Assembly (NCBI RefSeq): GCF_017809215.1
Contig: NZ_CP065424.1
Coordinates: 176,001-240,000, forward strand
Length of the DNA: 64,000 nucleotides
Direction of reading: 5' to 3'
Source of the DNA: Heyndrickxia oleronia
GTDB taxonomy: Bacteria; Bacillota; Bacilli; Bacillales; Bacillaceae_C
Shown: piece by piece, positions 9,377 through 17,594 of the stretch
How positions within the stretch are numbered: the first letter of the stretch is position 1
Layout of the letters: every line of letters begins with the position of its first letter
Position numbers and translations under genes: made by a program
The notes under the pieces: model-generated
What the model was told of the DNA's origin: nothing
What the model saw: the letters and a program-made list of their open reading frames with translations, nothing else
Databases searched by the model: none

Positions 9377-11800
9377 GTGCAAACTTCTTTAAATGAAGAT
9401 ATAAATTTATCAGCAGCAGCAAGAGTTATTTATCAATTAGGTGAAGAATTGATTTCAGATGAGTTTGTGGCATTAGCAGAGTTAATAAAGAATGCTTATG
9501 ATGCGGATAGTACATATGTGAAAATTGAAATCGATACTAAAGTTGTCACGCCCAATGGAATTGGAAGAATAACTATAGAGGATAATGGGAATGGAATGAC
9601 TCAAAAAATACTTACTAACGCTTTTTTGAGGATATCTACAAATTTTAAAAAAATAGAGAAATTTTCGCCATACTTTAATAGAAGAGCATTAGGTGAAAAA
9701 GGATTAGGTAGGTTATCAATACAAAGATTAGGTGAACATATCACGGTAGAAACTTCTCCAAGAATGGAACGTTTAGAAAAAATTGCTTCAAAGGAAGATA
9801 AAGAGTTTTACCACAGATATAATAGATATACTCTTAAACTAGATTGGACAAACCAGTTTAAGGATGATGATAAAGATATATCAGATGTGCAGGCTACATG
9901 TTTTTATGAATTCGATAATAACTGTAAAAAGGGTACTAAATTAATTGTCGAAGGTATTAGAAATTTAGATTTCTGGAACTTTGATAAGAAGACAGAGAGT
10001 AGGATAAAGACTGAAATATTCGGGATGGTTAGTCCGTTTTCTCAAAAAAACAAGCAAAGATTTCTTATAAAAATTAATATTGATGGAAGAACTATATCAA
10101 ATCATTTGATAGATGAAGATGTTTTAAATATTTCTAGTGATATTAATGTACGATTTAAATTTAGTGATTGGAATTTGAAAATTGAAATATTATATAAAAA
10201 GAAATACTTTGATCGTATACTAGATAAATTAATTTTGAGTATGGAAAAGAATGGATTTGATCCTCCTGTTGTCAAAAGTGAGTACAAAGACTATTTCGAA
10301 GAGATAATTATAGACCTTGAAAATGAGCAATATAAAAAAGATTTCCCTTATTTAAAGGAAATTGTTTTTCAGAATATACGTATTGATAAAAATTTCAATC
10401 AAGCAAATCCAGGAGATTTTAATGGTCAATTTTATGTACTGGATCAATCTGCGGGCGCAATAAAAGAGTCATTGAAGATTTTAAGTGATGCAGGTAAAGT
10501 TTTTTCTTCTCATAATGAGGTAAAGTCAATATGGAATGCTGCTGTTGGTGTCTATATTTTTAGGAATGAATTTAGAATTCTTCCATATGGACCTAGAATT
10601 GACTGGTTGGCATTTACTAAAAGATCCCAGAGGGAAAAAGCAAATGCTTATAAAGAACATACAGTTTCAGGATATGTAGAATTAGATAGTCTAACCACAG
10701 AGAACATAAAGGAACAAACTAATAGGCAAGGAATTATTGAAGATGAATATGGTTCAAATTTCTTAATGTTAATGAGAGAAACAATTGCTGAAATATTATT
10801 CCAAAAGGATACGGAGTTAAAGAAAAGAATTAGTATTCAATCCTTTGATGAAAATAGTAATGAAATTTCAACTTATGATGGGAATGTCACATTTACAAGA
10901 AAAAGAAATAACTCAGTTGAAAGAGAGAAAATTTTAAGACTAGTCGATAAACAAATTAATGTAATTTCTAATAAATCAGAGGTTAAGAATGAAGTAAAGA
11001 CAATTATTGATAATTTAACTAAACTTAAGAATATTGATCTAGATGAGGAAAAAGCGAAACAGCAAAAGTATTTCGAGTATGAGCAAAAAATAGCTAATCT
11101 AAAAACTTTAGCAGGTTTAGCAGGGCAAGGTATTATAGTTGAATCATTAACTCACGAACTTCATAGAATTGAAAAAAATATTAAAATGCATGCTAAAGAG
11201 AGTAAACAGATTCTGTCTAGGATTGTTAAGGATTATCCTCAAATAAAGGGTGTAGTAGATAGACAGGATAGTATTTTGCATGAAATCCTCTTTTTAAATC
11301 AACAGTTGTCACATCTTGAGCCGACATATCGAAAAAATAGAGTAGTACTTCAAGAGATTGATTTATACAACTTATTTTCTGATTTATATGTTGAAAAAGG
11401 TATAATGGCCAGAAAAGCACAAGAATTGAATATAGAGGTGAAAGTGATTGGCAATAATTTTAGAATAATGGGTAATAAGGGTGTCTTAATTACAATATTT
11501 GATAATTTATTCCTTAATTCTTTATATTGGCTTAGTAATTACAATGCAAATACAAAAATTATTACATTTGATCTGGATTCTATAGAGAATAAAATAATAT
11601 TTTATGATTCGGGCATTGGAATAAATAAGGAAATAGAAAATAGACTTTTTGAACCTTATGAAAGCTTAAAGCCTGAAGGAAGGGGATTAGGTTTATATAT
11701 TTGTAAAGAATTGGTGAAATCGTTAAAAGGTGAGATAACATTGGATAGGGTCAATAAGAATAAAGAAGGTAACTACTATAAATTTATAATAACATTTTAA
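9377..11800 (+). CDS. Double-GHKL ATPase / histidine-kinase-like protein (cargo gene 1)
   Basis: The 807-residue protein has two ATP-binding modules. The N-terminal module is of the Hsp90/MutL/MORC type: N box ELIKNAYDAD (E35, N39), DNGNGM (residues 69-74) and GEKGLGR (106-112). The C-terminal module looks like a histidine kinase: an H box ESLTHELHR with His593, an N box IFDNLFLNS near 707-715, DSGIG with Asp744, and GRGLGLY from Gly768. No membrane helix is seen. GTG at 9377 is chosen because GGAGGGG precedes it. It heads a run with the receiver-like protein and the methylase. MORC-like GHKL ATPases are known from restriction-type conflict operons, so a sensing role against invading DNA is likely but inferred. 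Confidence 0.85.
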   Translation: MQTSLNEDINLSAAARVIYQLGEELISDEFVALAELIKNAYDADSTYVKIEIDTKVVTPNGIGRITIEDNGNGMTQKILTNAFLRISTNFKKIEKFSPYFNRRALGEKGLGRLSIQRLGEHITVETSPRMERLEKIASKEDKEFYHRYNRYTLKLDWTNQFKDDDKDISDVQATCFYEFDNNCKKGTKLIVEGIRNLDFWNFDKKTESRIKTEIFGMVSPFSQKNKQRFLIKINIDGRTISNHLIDEDVLNISSDINVRFKFSDWNLKIEILYKKKYFDRILDKLILSMEKNGFDPPVVKSEYKDYFEEIIIDLENEQYKKDFPYLKEIVFQNIRIDKNFNQANPGDFNGQFYVLDQSAGAIKESLKILSDAGKVFSSHNEVKSIWNAAVGVYIFRNEFRILPYGPRIDWLAFTKRSQREKANAYKEHTVSGYVELDSLTTENIKEQTNRQGIIEDEYGSNFLMLMRETIAEILFQKDTELKKRISIQSFDENSNEISTYDGNVTFTRKRNNSVEREKILRLVDKQINVISNKSEVKNEVKTIIDNLTKLKNIDLDEEKAKQQKYFEYEQKIANLKTLAGLAGQGIIVESLTHELHRIEKNIKMHAKESKQILSRIVKDYPQIKGVVDRQDSILHEILFLNQQLSHLEPTYRKNRVVLQEIDLYNLFSDLYVEKGIMARKAQELNIEVKVIGNNFRIMGNKGVLITIFDNLFLNSLYWLSNYNANTKIITFDLDSIENKIIFYDSGIGINKEIENRLFEPYESLKPEGRGLGLYICKELVKSLKGEITLDRVNKNKEGNYYKFIITF

Positions 11801-11821
11801 ATTTTTGAGGAGATAGAATAT

Positions 11822-13639
11822 ATGAATAGTGTAGTAAGTGCTGATACTGAATTAGATAACCTCATACGAACAATAAAAACAATAGGTATTAAGAATGTGT
11901 TTTCTTTCGATGAAGAGTGGGAACAGAAGGAAAGGAAAGCATCTTTTAATGAAAAAGAGATTACAGAGTTTCTGAATGATATAGGAGAAGAGATAGATAC
12001 AGAATTAGAAGAGTTATTACTTGAGCATAATATTATGACTGTAAATGAATTGTTAACTTCAAGTATCACTGAACTTGAGAGTATTAAGACCATAATAGAT
12101 GAGTTTATATCCAAAGAAAGAGATCTAACTGAATTAAAAGTATTAGATAACCTGTTTAAGAAATTGGAGCAAGAGGGAATAGCTTTTAAAAAGTTTGCCA
12201 ATAAACTAAGTGTAGAGGATATTAAAGGTACGAATGGTCGGATTTTATTTTTACTAGATATGAACATGGAACATATTGGGGAAAGTAACGATGTTATTTT
12301 AGAGACTCTAGTTGAAATAAATAAATTTAGAGATGAAGAGTTGGATATAGCGATAGTGTATTCTAATGAGAAATTGATGCACTATGAAAATCACCAGTCA
12401 AAAACTAAGTATATAGAAGATACTATACAGACTGATAAAATTAAAGTGAATGAGCTGGAGAAGTATCTCATGGCACATCAATTGTGGGCGATTTCTAAAG
12501 AAAAAGAAGAAGATAAGTTGATTAAGGGTTTGAATGAGGTTCTGAGTAAAGCTGCAATTGGTAATTCTCTTTATTACTACTTACGTATTAAAGCAAAAAT
12601 TATGAATGATGCTATTATGGAGTTAATTAGTCTTTCTGAGCAAGATTTTAGATATCTTTTAAAGGACGCATTAATTGAAGGAGAATCAATAATAAATGTT
12701 CTCCAAAGGCTTCAGCAGAGTTTATTAAACAAAAATGAATTTATTAGAAAAAAAACAGATGTTGAATACAGTAGGTCAATTAGTGATCTTTTAGAGATAG
12801 TAAATATTGCCAACGATGATATAGTTAATTTGTTAAAAGAAGTGGAGAAAGTAAAGAAATTTAAGGAGCAATCAAAAAAGGAAAAGTTTGAAACAGGAGT
12901 TTTTAGAAATATCTCTGAATACGGTCTGGTTGATTATTCAGTAAATCACACATATGAGGACATAAGTACGGGTGATATTTTTAAATTGGAAGTACTGGGA
13001 GATGAAAGCCCAAGCTATGGAATACTGATTACTGCTAATTGTGATATTCCGATTAGATTTGGAAACAAGTTTTCAGAAGGTGTTAGAAGAAATGAAGAAA
13101 ATATGAGTCTTTTGTTATTTAAATCATGTAACATTGAAGATATGGAGAAGAAGATTATTACTGATAATGAGAATAAATTAATTTGGCCAATAAATGAAAT
13201 TAATAATGATACAAATTATCTTACAGCGCTCTATCCATTAAATAAAGTTTTGCAAATTGATTCCAGAATACTGGACATATGTACTGTTAATGATCAAGGG
13301 AAAGGATATTTAAATAATGAAGGGCAATATTATGCTAATTTTAAAACATATCATTTTAAGGAATACTTCAAAACTAACATCAAAAAATGGATAGAAGAGA
13401 TTTCCTTACCCGAAAATTATATGAAGGATGAAGAGCTAATTCGAAATCTAGGTGAAATGAAAAACCAATACTTGGAGCTCATGATTGGGCTTAAGTATAA
13501 TATTAATTTTGATATTGATGAAAATGAATTTAAAATACAACGAATAGGCAGGTTAGAAACAGGGATTACATTGAAACTCTTACAAAACTATTCTAACAAA
13601 ATTGGGAGAGTTGGTGTAGAATCAATTCCATTCTTGTAA
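11822..13639 (+). CDS. Receiver-like domain protein with unknown C-terminal domain (cargo gene 2)
   Basis: 605 residues, starting 21 bases after gene 1 with GAGGAGAT before the ATG, so co-transcribed. The N-terminus has the outline of a two-component receiver: a strand IKNVFSF followed by acidic D30-E32, a helical insert, then ILFLLDMNM with Asp146 where the phospho-acceptor would be, and IAIVYSNE with Ser181 in the switch position. The middle (about 200-370) is helical. The C-terminal part contains GDIFKLEVLG and YGILITANCDIPIR, a strand-rich domain I cannot name. No nuclease motif is visible. The natural partner is the kinase-like protein encoded just upstream; phosphotransfer is inferred. 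I recall Pfam families of conflict-system kinases and receivers that may match, but could not check. Confidence 0.75.
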   Translation: MNSVVSADTELDNLIRTIKTIGIKNVFSFDEEWEQKERKASFNEKEITEFLNDIGEEIDTELEELLLEHNIMTVNELLTSSITELESIKTIIDEFISKERDLTELKVLDNLFKKLEQEGIAFKKFANKLSVEDIKGTNGRILFLLDMNMEHIGESNDVILETLVEINKFRDEELDIAIVYSNEKLMHYENHQSKTKYIEDTIQTDKIKVNELEKYLMAHQLWAISKEKEEDKLIKGLNEVLSKAAIGNSLYYYLRIKAKIMNDAIMELISLSEQDFRYLLKDALIEGESIINVLQRLQQSLLNKNEFIRKKTDVEYSRSISDLLEIVNIANDDIVNLLKEVEKVKKFKEQSKKEKFETGVFRNISEYGLVDYSVNHTYEDISTGDIFKLEVLGDESPSYGILITANCDIPIRFGNKFSEGVRRNEENMSLLLFKSCNIEDMEKKIITDNENKLIWPINEINNDTNYLTALYPLNKVLQIDSRILDICTVNDQGKGYLNNEGQYYANFKTYHFKEYFKTNIKKWIEEISLPENYMKDEELIRNLGEMKNQYLELMIGLKYNINFDIDENEFKIQRIGRLETGITLKLLQNYSNKIGRVGVESIPFL

Positions 13640-13697
13640 TTTTTAAAAACTCCTGGAATTATTAATTTAAAAGATTTATACTAATATTAAGTAAAGG

Positions 13698-13722
13698 AAA
13701 GCCACATTTTTTATGTGGCTTT
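13698..13722 (+). terminator. Terminator-like hairpin between cargo genes 2 and 3
   Basis: AAAGCCACAT (13698-13707) pairs perfectly with ATGTGGCTTT (13713-13722) around TTTTT. Only ATT follows, so termination may be partial. It suggests the methylase is expressed separately or at a lower level. Confidence 0.65.
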
Positions 13723-13753
13723 ATTCTATAGAAAGAATTAATAGGTGATTAAA

Positions 13754-15424
13754 TTGTTAACTTTACCTAGACAAGATTGGGAAGAAATTGATATAAACTA
13801 TTCCGGAGAGAATAGTTTCGCTTCATTTTTACCAAATAACAGTAACATTCATGCTTATCCTGCAAAGTTAGTGCCTAATTTAGTTCATGATATTATTAAT
13901 ACTTTAAGGAAGTATAATAATATTGAAAAAACACTAGACCCATTTGTTGGAAGTGGAACTGTGGGGCTTGAATCAAAATACTTGGGGTTAGATTTTTATG
14001 GATCTGATATGAATCCATTATCGATATTAATATCAAGAACCAAAACTTTAACCATGGAGAATACACCACATGTAATCAATTCATTGAATAGTTTTACGGA
14101 ATTATTAGAAAAGGAATATAAAGAAACACATGCAATATCCTGTGTGTCTTTTAAAAATATAGATTATTGGTTTAAAAAGGAAAATATTAAACAATTATCA
14201 TATATTAAGACTCGACTTGACTATTTTTTGAAAACAAAATCAAGAAAATATCAGGAAATATATTCATTAATATTATTGACATCCTTTAGTTCCACCATTA
14301 GAAAGTGCTCATTGACTAGAAATGGTGAATTTAAGTTGTATCGTATGGTAGAATCTGATATTGCAAAATTTAATCCTAATGCATTTGAAATATTTTCTAA
14401 TACGGTTAATCAGTTACTGGATATGTTAAATCACACCAATGAAATCTATGAAAAGAAGACTATAACAGAAATAACACTTCAAAATGCTAAGGAACTTTTA
14501 AACATTGATGATGAAAGTATAGATTTAATATTTACTTCTCCACCTTATGGAGATTCTAAAACAACTGTAGCATATGGACAGTTCTCTAGATTGCCCCTGC
14601 AATGGATTGGAGATTTAATAAGAAAATATTTAAAAATAGATGTGTATAGTGATAATTGTGATGAGTATTTGTTAGGAGGAAAAAAATCTGGTATCTTCCT
14701 GGACAAAGAAATAGTAGTAAATAGTTCTGAAACTCTAAAAAAATTGGAACTACAAATGACCAAAACAATTAATGATGAACTTAGCCGTCTAAAACAAGCG
14801 AAACTACAATTATCATTTATAAAAGAAAAAATAAATAACAATGCTTTGACTTTAGAAGATTTAAGTAATAATAATGTAATTTATGAGTTAGTATGGGAAC
14901 GTTTAAGGTTGAATACATTAAGAAAAATAAATAGTAGGGCAGAACATTCTAAGCAACAAGCAAAAATAATTTCTTCAGAGGAAGTATCGAGATTTTTCAG
15001 TTCTTATAATTCTTGTCCCCGAAAAAAATATAGAAACAATAAAGTCGTAGAGAAAACTATTCCTTCAATAACTGAGACAATTCAACGTAAAATAAATGCA
15101 ATGCCAAAACGAGTAACAGAAATAATTAATTTCTTTTTGGATCTTTATAAGGTAGTGATAGAAACTGATAAGAAATTAAAATTGGGTGGTCATCAAGTAT
15201 GGGTAGTTGGTCATAGGACGGTTCTTGGCGAAATAAATGTTAACATGAGAGATATTCTCAAGGAATGGTTTAATAGTATGGGATATAATGAAGTTACTTC
15301 GTTACAAAGAAAATATTCTTTTAAAAGAATGCCCCATCATATTACATCCACTATTACTCGTAGCGAACAAATTGATACTATGATGGAAGAATATATCTTA
15401 ATAGTAAAGAAGGAAAGAAAATAA
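13754..15424 (+). CDS. TSPPY-type DNA methyltransferase (cargo gene 3)
   Basis: This is a DNA amino-methyltransferase. Counting from the GTG at 13745, the SAM-binding motif I is DPFVGSGT (residues 65-72), followed by GSDMNP (86-91), and the catalytic motif IV is TSPPYGDS (264-271). TSPPY is most typical of N4-cytosine enzymes, though adenine enzymes cannot be excluded. Motif I precedes motif IV with a long helical region after it. The C-terminus has WVVGHRTVLG and KRMPHH, seen in this family. TTG at 13754 is favoured as start because AGGTGAT at 13743-13749 would be its SD; GTG at 13745 would lie inside that SD. No restriction endonuclease is encoded nearby. Confidence 0.88.
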   Translation: MLTLPRQDWEEIDINYSGENSFASFLPNNSNIHAYPAKLVPNLVHDIINTLRKYNNIEKTLDPFVGSGTVGLESKYLGLDFYGSDMNPLSILISRTKTLTMENTPHVINSLNSFTELLEKEYKETHAISCVSFKNIDYWFKKENIKQLSYIKTRLDYFLKTKSRKYQEIYSLILLTSFSSTIRKCSLTRNGEFKLYRMVESDIAKFNPNAFEIFSNTVNQLLDMLNHTNEIYEKKTITEITLQNAKELLNIDDESIDLIFTSPPYGDSKTTVAYGQFSRLPLQWIGDLIRKYLKIDVYSDNCDEYLLGGKKSGIFLDKEIVVNSSETLKKLELQMTKTINDELSRLKQAKLQLSFIKEKINNNALTLEDLSNNNVIYELVWERLRLNTLRKINSRAEHSKQQAKIISSEEVSRFFSSYNSCPRKKYRNNKVVEKTIPSITETIQRKINAMPKRVTEIINFFLDLYKVVIETDKKLKLGGHQVWVVGHRTVLGEINVNMRDILKEWFNSMGYNEVTSLQRKYSFKRMPHHITSTITRSEQIDTMMEEYILIVKKERK

Positions 15425-15471
15425 TTTTAACAAAGGTATGAGTCCAAGGAAATACAGAAGCATTATTATGA

Positions 15472-15625
15472 TTAATTTTTAAACAACTATATTATTCTTA
15501 GAGTGAAATTAGAATACCCAGTAACAATAATTTTTAAACAACCTTTTTTATCAAGGTCTTCATTTGAAGACCTTATTTTGTTTATTTATTTCGTTAAAAT
15601 TAAACGACTTTATTATTTTTGTACA
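15472..15625 (-). repeat. Tn7-like left end with three TnsB-type sites
   Basis: Three similar sites have the same orientation. The inner two share TTTTTAAACAAC (cores 15481-15487 and 15536-15542). The terminal one reads AAACGACTTTATTATTTTTG and ends in ACA at 15625. Three well-separated sites are what the left end of Tn7 has. Confidence 0.83.
15553..15579 (+). terminator. Terminator-like hairpin within the left end
   Basis: AAGGTCTTC (15553-15561) pairs with GAAGACCTT (15566-15574) around ATTT, followed by ATTTTG. It lies between the second and terminal TnsB-type sites and may close the cargo transcript. Confidence 0.65.
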
Positions 15626-15630
15626 GTTTA
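15626..15630. repeat. Target-site duplication, distal copy (GTTTA)
   Basis: Identical to 7131-7135; see the transposon entry. Confidence 0.9.
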
Positions 15631-15673
15631 TTGTCTGCGAATATTAAATTTGATTAAAAAAAATTAAGACCTA

Positions 15674-15699
15674 TAAAAAATAAAATAGTTGTTTAAAAA
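15674..15699 (+). repeat. Extra TnsB-site-like sequence outside the element
   Basis: It contains ATAGTTGTTTAAAAA, identical over 15 bases to the reverse complement of the innermost left-end site at 15472-15496, but lies 49 bases beyond the ACA terminus. Its orientation is that of the glmS-proximal end. It could be the trace of an earlier Tn7-like insertion. Confidence 0.5.
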
Positions 15700-15733
15700 G
15701 ATGGAGTGAAATTGAGTTTTCACTCCATCTTTT
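15696..15733 (+). terminator. Strong terminator, probably the original glmS terminator
   Basis: AAAAGATGGAGTGAAA (15696-15711) pairs perfectly over 16 bp with TTTCACTCCATCTTTT (15718-15733). In the uninterrupted chromosome it would lie about 90 bases after the glmS stop. Confidence 0.85.
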
Positions 15734-15809
15734 ATTATTTATTAGTACAATAAAGGTATGAATATTTATATCTCAGTTAAGTGTAAAAAATGGTCAGGAG
15801 GAAAATTCT

Positions 15810-16181
15810 TTGAGAAAAATATTGTTCTTGTTATTATTTACAACATCTCTTCTAGCAGCGTGTAATTCATCAAGCTTAAGTATTAGTGAAATTGATGTTA
15901 TTCCAGATGATGTACAAGATAAAATCGATTATCACCATACACTCCAACTAATGAATGATGGAGAAGATATTGCTTACATTTTTTACCAATCAAAGGGAAC
16001 AGTTGTTACTGACCTTGAGGTACAAGGTGACACATTAAAAGTAAAGTTAGATGAAACAAATAGACAAGATGGTTTAATCGAACAACATGTTTATAAATTG
16101 ACGTTAGACCCCGAACATGAAGTTATTGATATCTTGATTAATGGGAAGTCCACTCAATTTGATAATGTTACAAGTTTATAA
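15810..16181 (+). CDS. Small secreted lipoprotein, unknown function
   Basis: 123 residues with a lipoprotein signal peptide: MRKILFLLLFTTSLLAAC, lipobox LLAAC, lipidated Cys18. The mature part is short, acidic and strand-rich (LEVQGDTLKVKLDETN) with no motif I recognise. The start is TTG, with CAGGAGG eight bases upstream. It is the first gene after the displaced glmS terminator and is probably monocistronic. Confidence 0.75.
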   Translation: MRKILFLLLFTTSLLAACNSSSLSISEIDVIPDDVQDKIDYHHTLQLMNDGEDIAYIFYQSKGTVVTDLEVQGDTLKVKLDETNRQDGLIEQHVYKLTLDPEHEVIDILINGKSTQFDNVTSL

Positions 16182-16295
16182 TTTACAGACTATGGGTGCC
16201 TTAAAAAAGTAGTCATGCTGATATTTTATGATTTACAGTTTGATATGATCTAGCTGGAGTAGGATTTATTTTTGCATAGAGGAGTAGAAACATTC

Positions 16296-17384
16296 ATGGA
16301 AAATAAGAACTTAACGTGGTTAGAGGCACTTTTTGATTTAATCTTTGTGGCTGCAATAGCAAAAGCTACGCACCTGTTAATGCATGAGGAACATGGGGTT
16401 ATCCCGGTTGAATATCTGTTAAAGTTTGTTTTAATTTTCGTCCCTATTTGGTGGGCTTGGGTAGGTCAGTCTTTATTTATCAATCGATTTGGTAAAGATT
16501 GTGTTACCCAACGTTTGTTTATGATCACTCAAATGATATTTATCATATTGATGACAGCTAGCCTGTCTGTTAACTTTGATCCATATTATATTCCTTTCCT
16601 CATAGGTTACATAGGAATCCGCCTATTAACATCTATGCAATATCTATGGATTAGTAGGTGGGAGAGTGGACCTCGCAGACGAGCAGCGGTTTATTTAGGG
16701 TATGTCTTTTTAATTGGTATTACTGTCTCCTTAATTTCCGTTTTCTTTGTCTCCTGGCCACGATATCTTATCCTATACTTAGGTATTTTTATTGATATTG
16801 TTGTCCCTATTTTAGGTCGTAAATATCTCGTCAAGGCTCCAACAGATACCTCTCACCTGCTAGAAAGGTTTGGACTTTTTTCTATTATTTTGTTTGGAGA
16901 ATCAATCGTAAGCTTAATTGCTGTCTTACATCCAGAAAAAGGAGAGTGGGAAGCGATTATTTTTACCATGATATCATTTATCATTGTTATTGCTATGTGG
17001 TGGCAATATTTTGATAATATAGAGAAAAAGATTGACAAAAAAATAAAATCCACCGGGCAAGCGATTATTTATGGGCATTTATTTATTTATATGTCCTTAA
17101 GTATCATTGCATCGGCGATTCAGTTAGCCTTTTTAAAGGACATCCATTATCAGTTTTTGTTAATCTTGACCTTTGCGGCCACTCTTATCTACTTTTTATC
17201 AACCACACTGGTGTTCCATAAATATCGAATTATTAAGCATCGTTTGAACATTTTCCATTTAGGTTTATTTTTATTAATATTAGCAGCATTTCTTATTATA
17301 GATCTTGCCCTAATCGTTCCAAACATCTTTATATTTGTTCAGTTAGCTGTATTCTTTCTTATATATGCCAAAGTAACAACGTAA
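16296..17384 (+). CDS. LtrA-like (low temperature requirement A) membrane protein
   Basis: The N-terminus LTWLEALFDLIFVAAIAKA matches the signature of the LtrA family (E-x-x-F-D-L-x-F-V), and roughly ten hydrophobic segments cover the rest. Family members were first noted in Listeria growth at low temperature, but the biochemical role is not established. The ATG at 16296 has AGAGGAG 11 bases upstream and starts the protein close to the family motif. A TTG at 16272 is an alternative that adds eight residues. Confidence 0.78.
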   Translation: MENKNLTWLEALFDLIFVAAIAKATHLLMHEEHGVIPVEYLLKFVLIFVPIWWAWVGQSLFINRFGKDCVTQRLFMITQMIFIILMTASLSVNFDPYYIPFLIGYIGIRLLTSMQYLWISRWESGPRRRAAVYLGYVFLIGITVSLISVFFVSWPRYLILYLGIFIDIVVPILGRKYLVKAPTDTSHLLERFGLFSIILFGESIVSLIAVLHPEKGEWEAIIFTMISFIIVIAMWWQYFDNIEKKIDKKIKSTGQAIIYGHLFIYMSLSIIASAIQLAFLKDIHYQFLLILTFAATLIYFLSTTLVFHKYRIIKHRLNIFHLGLFLLILAAFLIIDLALIVPNIFIFVQLAVFFLIYAKVTT

Positions 17385-17480
17385 CTACCAGATTACGATA
17401 ATGTCTTAGTAGCGGTACAATAATCAGAAGTGTGTTTAGTATATTAATAAAGAAATTGCTTATATAGACTAAAGAGCTGA

Positions 17481-17532
17481 ATAACAAGAGTTAGCCAGCT
17501 TTTCTTTTTGTTCTAAAGGGAAAGATTAGTTC
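17481..17532 (+). repeat. Short interspersed repeat, copy a
   Basis: AACAAG...CAGCTTTTCTTTTTGTTC followed by TAAAGGG. It is one of six related copies between 17.4 and 22.5 kb sharing CTTTTTCTTnTTGnACTAAAGGG. Confidence 0.55.
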
Positions 17533-17594
17533 AATATTATTAGCAGGCTCATTATGAGTTTGTTAAAGTTTAAAAAGATTTTATCAAATGCAGA

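Larger units (their letters stand above)
7136..15625 (+). mobile_element. Tn7-like transposon inserted at attTn7 downstream of glmS
   Basis: The element runs from TGT at 7136 to ACA at 15625 (8,490 bp) and is flanked by GTTTA on both sides. The first 24 bases of the left boundary match the inverted last 24 at 21 positions, including a shared AAAAATAATA and AGTCGTTT. The far end carries further copies of the inner site, as expected for TnsB-binding sites. The insertion is about 23 bp past the glmS stop, the classical attTn7 position. The only recognisable transposition gene is a broken tnsE reading away from glmS, the same layout as Tn7, where the right end lies next to glmS. Genes tnsA-D are absent, so the element cannot move on its own now. 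The intact genes are cargo. Confidence 0.92.

Noticed and set aside
9377..11800. Classical membrane sensor kinase for cargo gene 1
   Set aside because: No membrane helix or extracellular domain; the N-terminal half is a second GHKL ATPase, not a periplasmic sensor.
7136..15625. CRISPR-associated Tn7-like element (CAST)
   Set aside because: No cas genes, no TniQ and no repeat-spacer array are present between the ends.
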